64,000 bases of DNA from Enoplolaimus lenunculus (taxonomy: Eukaryota; Nematoda; Enoplea; Enoplida; Thoracostomopsidae): contig JASANG010001402.1 of the NCBI GenBank assembly GCA_030248215.1, positions 62,001 through 126,000 on the forward strand. Direction: 5' to 3'. The notes beneath the pieces were generated by a model, which was not told the DNA's origin, did not search any database, and saw nothing but the letters and a program-made list of their open reading frames with translations. Position numbers and translations under genes: made by a program. Positions 60,262 through 64,000 of the stretch are shown piece by piece (within the stretch, counting starts at the first letter, position 1; the number at the start of each line of letters is the position of its first letter).

Positions 60262-60672
60262 AGTAACACAGGCTCACATTTTCAGTTTGCGCCACGCAAA
60301 ATTGTGTTTAACTGCTAGCTGTTATTTTTAGATTTTTTTCATCACTTCAAGCAACGATATCCGGTGACAGTTCGCAGCTTGTATTCTGGCTGGACTCGTA
60401 TCAGTTTTTCACATAAATTTTTCTGTCGGGGGGTCGGTAATCATAAGCCCCGCTCCCTCTGTATTCACTAGTGAAATTGGACCATATTTAGAAATTATAA
60501 TATATCAAAAAATAATATACCTGCGATGTAAGGAAGTATCAGCCTTCGTATCTTTACGGCAAAATTGAAAATTGACAAATTTTTAAATATTAAAATTTTA
60601 AAACCTATACCGTATATCGGTTCTGTTGGCAGAATTATACACTTAAAATTAAATCTATTTACGGTTTCGCAG

Positions 60673-60792
60673 ACTCGTAAATTATCTAACGGATGGGCCA
60701 AGTACGACGATTGGTTAAACCAAGAGTGGCTGATCACCGACAAGAGTATGCAACTGTCCGGATTTCGCGTGGTACAAAAAGTACCACCATGA
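60673..60792 (+). CDS. Orphan terminal exon (39 residues) of an unidentified gene
   Basis: After an acceptor TTTACGGTTTCGCAG the frame reads TRKLSNGWAKYDDWLNQEWL, then ITDKSMQLSGFRVVQKVPP and stop. Its higher GC, balanced amino-acid use and clean acceptor make it look coding. I do not recognise the family. No partner exon was found with confidence upstream; the plus-strand frame at 59258-59530 is one candidate. An alternative acceptor lies at about 60632. Confidence 0.5.
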   Translation, partial: TRKLSNGWAKYDDWLNQEWLITDKSMQLSGFRVVQKVPP

Positions 60793-61084
60793 GTTCCATT
60801 TTTGGTGTACCCTCTTATTTAGAGGGAGGGTCGATGTCCCATGATATAATACTCTGTAGTTTTTAGACCAGATACGGAACATTTTTTGGCATAGCATATT
60901 ATGTATTTCTTTCGCTTTGTGCAAATTTCAACCCCCCTCTAAATAAGGGAGGTCGGTCAAAAACGCAACGTGTGCTAGGGAACATTCTTTTGTACACAGA
61001 TTGTACCCAGTTGCACACTCTTGTTATGTTAAAATATGTTATCCACTCTTGGTGAAACCAACTAGGTTATCTTTTTTAACAGCT

Positions 61085-61175
61085 GGAAAAACGGGCCTAC
61101 AGACCAGGGATTGAGCTTCAAGCCGGCGGATCCTTAAGCGAACGCTCTACCACTGCGCAACGTAGCCCGCCCCTC
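61085..61175 (-). mobile_element. tRNA-headed SINE-like repeat
   Basis: The minus strand reads GCGCAGTGGTAGAGCGTTCG then GAAGCTCAATCCC, an A box and a weak B box. It is too diverged for a working tRNA. Confidence 0.5.
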
Positions 61176-61267
61176 GTTGACTATATGTCGACCGTATACT
61201 ATTGGCTAGCACAGCATATAGTGCGAAGGTTATATAGGGCGAACTGTCAATAAAAACATTCCACGTA

Positions 61268-61714
61268 CTGTATTGACCCGAATAAGTGGGGGGGGGTAAT
61301 AAGAGGGGGAGTTCCCAGTTTGAGTCCGAATCAATTGGAGTCCGTATCCCTAATAAGAGTCCGTAAGCGGATAGAGTCCCAAAACCCTAATTAGAGTCCA
61401 TAAATGTCAATTGACCCTAATTGTAGCACATAAATGACCCCAGGACCAAATAATTTGAGTTCGAAACTTTTAAACGTACTTAAATTTTGAAAGTACATTC
61501 TAAAGTATAACCTTGTATTATCGCTCAAGCTATTGACACAAGACAAATAAACGTTTAATTGAACGGATAATTGCAGTACCGGATATATATCAGTAACGAA
61601 GGGCGGCGGAGCGTGGGTTAAAAGTAAATAACGGTCCGTAACCGAATAGCAAGGGGGTACCCTCTGGAGAGGCCAAATAAATACCAGTCCCCCCTCTTAT
61701 TCGGGTCACTACAG
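61268..61714. mobile_element. Miniature TA-target element (Tc1/mariner/pogo-like ends)
   Basis: Ends CTGTATTGACCCGAATAAG and the complement of CTGTAGTGACCCGAATAAG, flanked by TA on both sides. 447 bp, non-coding. It shares an internal GAGTCCGTATCCCTAA block with 56025-56249. Confidence 0.8.
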
Positions 61715-63728
61715 TAGTAGATATATACTGTCAAATTCTGGAATTATATAGGTGCTATCTATCAGGGTTGTTGGCCGGAAAAATTACCGGAAAAAATGTT
61801 TTTTCCATTTTTTTCGAGGGGGTGGAAAAAAATGGAAAAAAATTAAAAATATTAAACGATTTTTAAATATAATTTGGAACTAAATATGATATAAAATAAC
61901 GTTTTTAGATGACATGTATATGTACACCAGGACACATTATATGTTCAAAAAGCGCGAAAATTGCAGCATATGAATATATAAATGGATTTCAGAATTGAAG
62001 CTTTGCCACGAGATTCAATGTAAAACTACATATGCATCTTGTTCGGTTCACTTAGGTTTCGCCGACAGTGGGGCCAAAGTTAGGGCGATCAAAATTAAAA
62101 GCTTGTTTTTACCGTATGATTTAACACAGAACACGTCTAGCTTCATACTCGATTTGCTCGCGAGGTTGCAGTAATTGAGAGACTTTGATGTCAAAAAAAC
62201 CCAAAAGTGTCTTTGAATTTAATATATGCTTACAAAAAACAAATGTGGCTTGTTTAACTCGCTCCACTCATGAGTTTCTGATGTTCTGATTACCTCCTCC
62301 GATTATTCCACGCCAAAATTTTAGTTTTTAAAAATTCGAATATTAACATCCCCAATTTCTCCATTGGGCTCAAAATTTTTTGTCGAAAAATTATACAAAT
62401 TATATACCATTTGACACAAGTTACGGAACTTAAGACGAATATTGTTAAATGTTTCCCAAACGTCTGGCTAACGAGTCAATGATATATAATTTGTCCAAGT
62501 TATGGAACCAAATTTTGGGCCCATGGGTTGAACTTATGTCGTTAAAATCGAATTTTTCAAAAATTCAGATTTGGGCAGAAAAACAATATAAAAAGGCATG
62601 TTGTGTCCAATTACATAAGTTGAATATAAATTACAGCCCGCAATCGAACAAAACAGGGGGTCCTATCGGGACAGGCAAAATAAATATTCGTCCCTTTTTT
62701 TCGTTCGAGTTATTGCAGGAATGTCGTTAGATTAAAAGGACCGCACAGGCCACGCCTCCCCTAACAGACATCAAAAACAATATTGCGTAGGTATATAATA
62801 CTAGGATTTTAATTTTAAAATTGCGTTTTTCTCGTTTTACTATTTTTACTGTATATTTTGTTGTTGGAAATCAAAATTTCTGGATTTTTGAATTCTTCCG
62901 GTGTTTTATATTTTGAAATATTTTGAATTTTAAATTTCATTTTGTGATTCATACGCATTGGTTTTATAGATTCTTCTTTAATACTTTAATAATGGCTACG
63001 ATTTGCTTGAAACGTTAAAATTTTATATTTCTGCTTGCTATTTTAGTAGGATGCAGAACGAGTAAGTACATAGTAAAAACATAAGAAACGCATTGCAATA
63101 GTGATTAAACTAACGAAAACAATATATAATATATATGTATATATAAATGCAATATATATTATATATATGTATATATATGTATATATATATATAATTTTGT
63201 TTTTAAGTCTATTTGTCTCATAGCAGCATCGGTTTAGTAAAGTTTTTTAAAGTCATGGCCCTGTCGGCCGCCTTTGAGCTAAAGCCTTCGGACCTTTTTT
63301 GAAACCTGTTGTATATATGATTTTGGTGAATTCAAAAGATGAGGATAGAATTTTTAAATTTTATTCGATTAAACGAGCGAATTGCGATTGCGGTCAATTG
63401 TTTACGCTGAGGGCCGTCCCTATGGACCATGGAGACGTGACGTAGCGATAAATTGAAATTAGTGGGACGGTGGAACCAAGATATATTTTCGTGGTCCAGC
63501 TGTGGGCCCAGACCAGCTACAGGTTCAACCAGACGCAAATACCTTACCGACTCTGGTGTTCCTATATGCCTGACACACCAGTAGTATGCAATACCCTATC
63601 TGATACTGTAGTGCGGACGACCATTAGGTTAATACCACGGCTTATAATGTCCTGCGTGTCAGGTTCGCTACCTATAACAGCCTAAGCGCCGGATTTTGGA
63701 AAAGGGAGCCACGTTCTATAAAAGGTTC
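61715..63728. other. Intergenic stretch without a recognised gene
   Basis: Includes a TTTTTTCC/GGAAAAAA repeat piece at 61760-61860 (a relative is at 30710-30790), a weak fold-back at 62320-62575 related to 15431-15728, and a TA-rich microsatellite at 63120-63195. No supported exon. Confidence 0.5.
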
Positions 63729-63913
63729 GGCCAATGTTACTTTAAGGGGCGTAACAGTAGATTAAGCGTATTCCTAAGCCTAAGCCTAAGCGTTGCAAAA
63801 ATGTGTTCCTAAGCCTAAGCCTAAGCCTAAGCAAAAAATGTAATCTAGAATCTAAACCTACTGTTTTATAGACCCACAAGAAACTTCGGACGCCCCTTAA
63901 AGTAACATGAGCC
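63729..63913. mobile_element. Miniature element, GGCCCATGTTACTTTAAG family
   Basis: Ends GGCCAATGTTACTTTAAGGG and CCTTAAAGTAACATGAGCC. Flanks AAAGGTTC and AAAAGTTC agree at 7 of 8. The interior holds CCTAAGCCTAAGCCTAAGC twice. Confidence 0.85.
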
Positions 63914-64000
63914 AAAAGTTCAAACGAATATTTCTTGTTTTGCCAACTGAAATCGTTTTAACCTCCCGGACGAAAATCCCAAAAACGTTGGTTTGACCCC

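Overview
This window is nuclear DNA from an animal. All the real genes are split by GT-AG introns, their products match conserved metazoan proteins, and the DNA between and inside them is full of short DNA transposons and tRNA-derived SINE-like repeats. Compact introns and many hAT-type miniature elements would suit a marine invertebrate such as an ascidian, but that is only a guess.

Layout. (1) 1-14991, minus strand: a TIF1-family (TRIM24/TRIM33/bonus-like) chromatin co-regulator. Exons for the RING finger, two B-boxes, a coiled-coil segment, two very long glutamine-rich stretches and a giant last visible exon were assembled by splice phase. That last exon is one open frame from 3985 to base 1, and its middle is a coding 27-bp (9-residue) tandem repeat. 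The PHD-bromodomain end, if present, lies beyond the left edge. (2) 15000-27000: no convincing gene, only miniature transposons, fold-back repeats, a SINE and tandem repeats. (3) 27015-33876, minus strand: a complete 13-exon MBOAT1/2-type lysophospholipid acyltransferase, about 504 residues. (4) 34040-36930: nested inverted repeats and SINE copies. (5) 36295-39809, plus strand: a complete NSA2 ribosome-biogenesis gene, 260 codons, whose first coding exon holds only the ATG. (6) 37840-51725: NSA2 and the flank towards CutA appear three times, as forward, reversed and forward blocks. Only the first NSA2 copy is intact. The joins are noisy, so this is most likely an assembly artefact. (7) 50551-54189, plus strand: CutA, five coding exons, 117 residues. 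(8) 54190-64000: several miniature transposons, a whole piggyBac element (56630-58832) with an intact 568-residue transposase, a doubtful polyQ coding region beside a damaged-looking G/C-run patch, and one orphan terminal exon at 60673-60792.

The four host genes serve unrelated jobs (chromatin regulation, membrane lipid remodelling, 60S ribosome maturation, CutA metal-tolerance/trimer protein); no joint pathway is implied. I found no CRISPR array, no rRNA, no convincing intact tRNA gene and no capsid- or envelope-bearing element. The most notable signals are the giant repeat-coding TIF1 exon, the three-fold NSA2 switchback, a cassette-like duplication of a CutA exon end, the whole piggyBac with repeated 16-bp palindromes, and two miniature-transposon families carrying runs of the hexamer TTAGGC.
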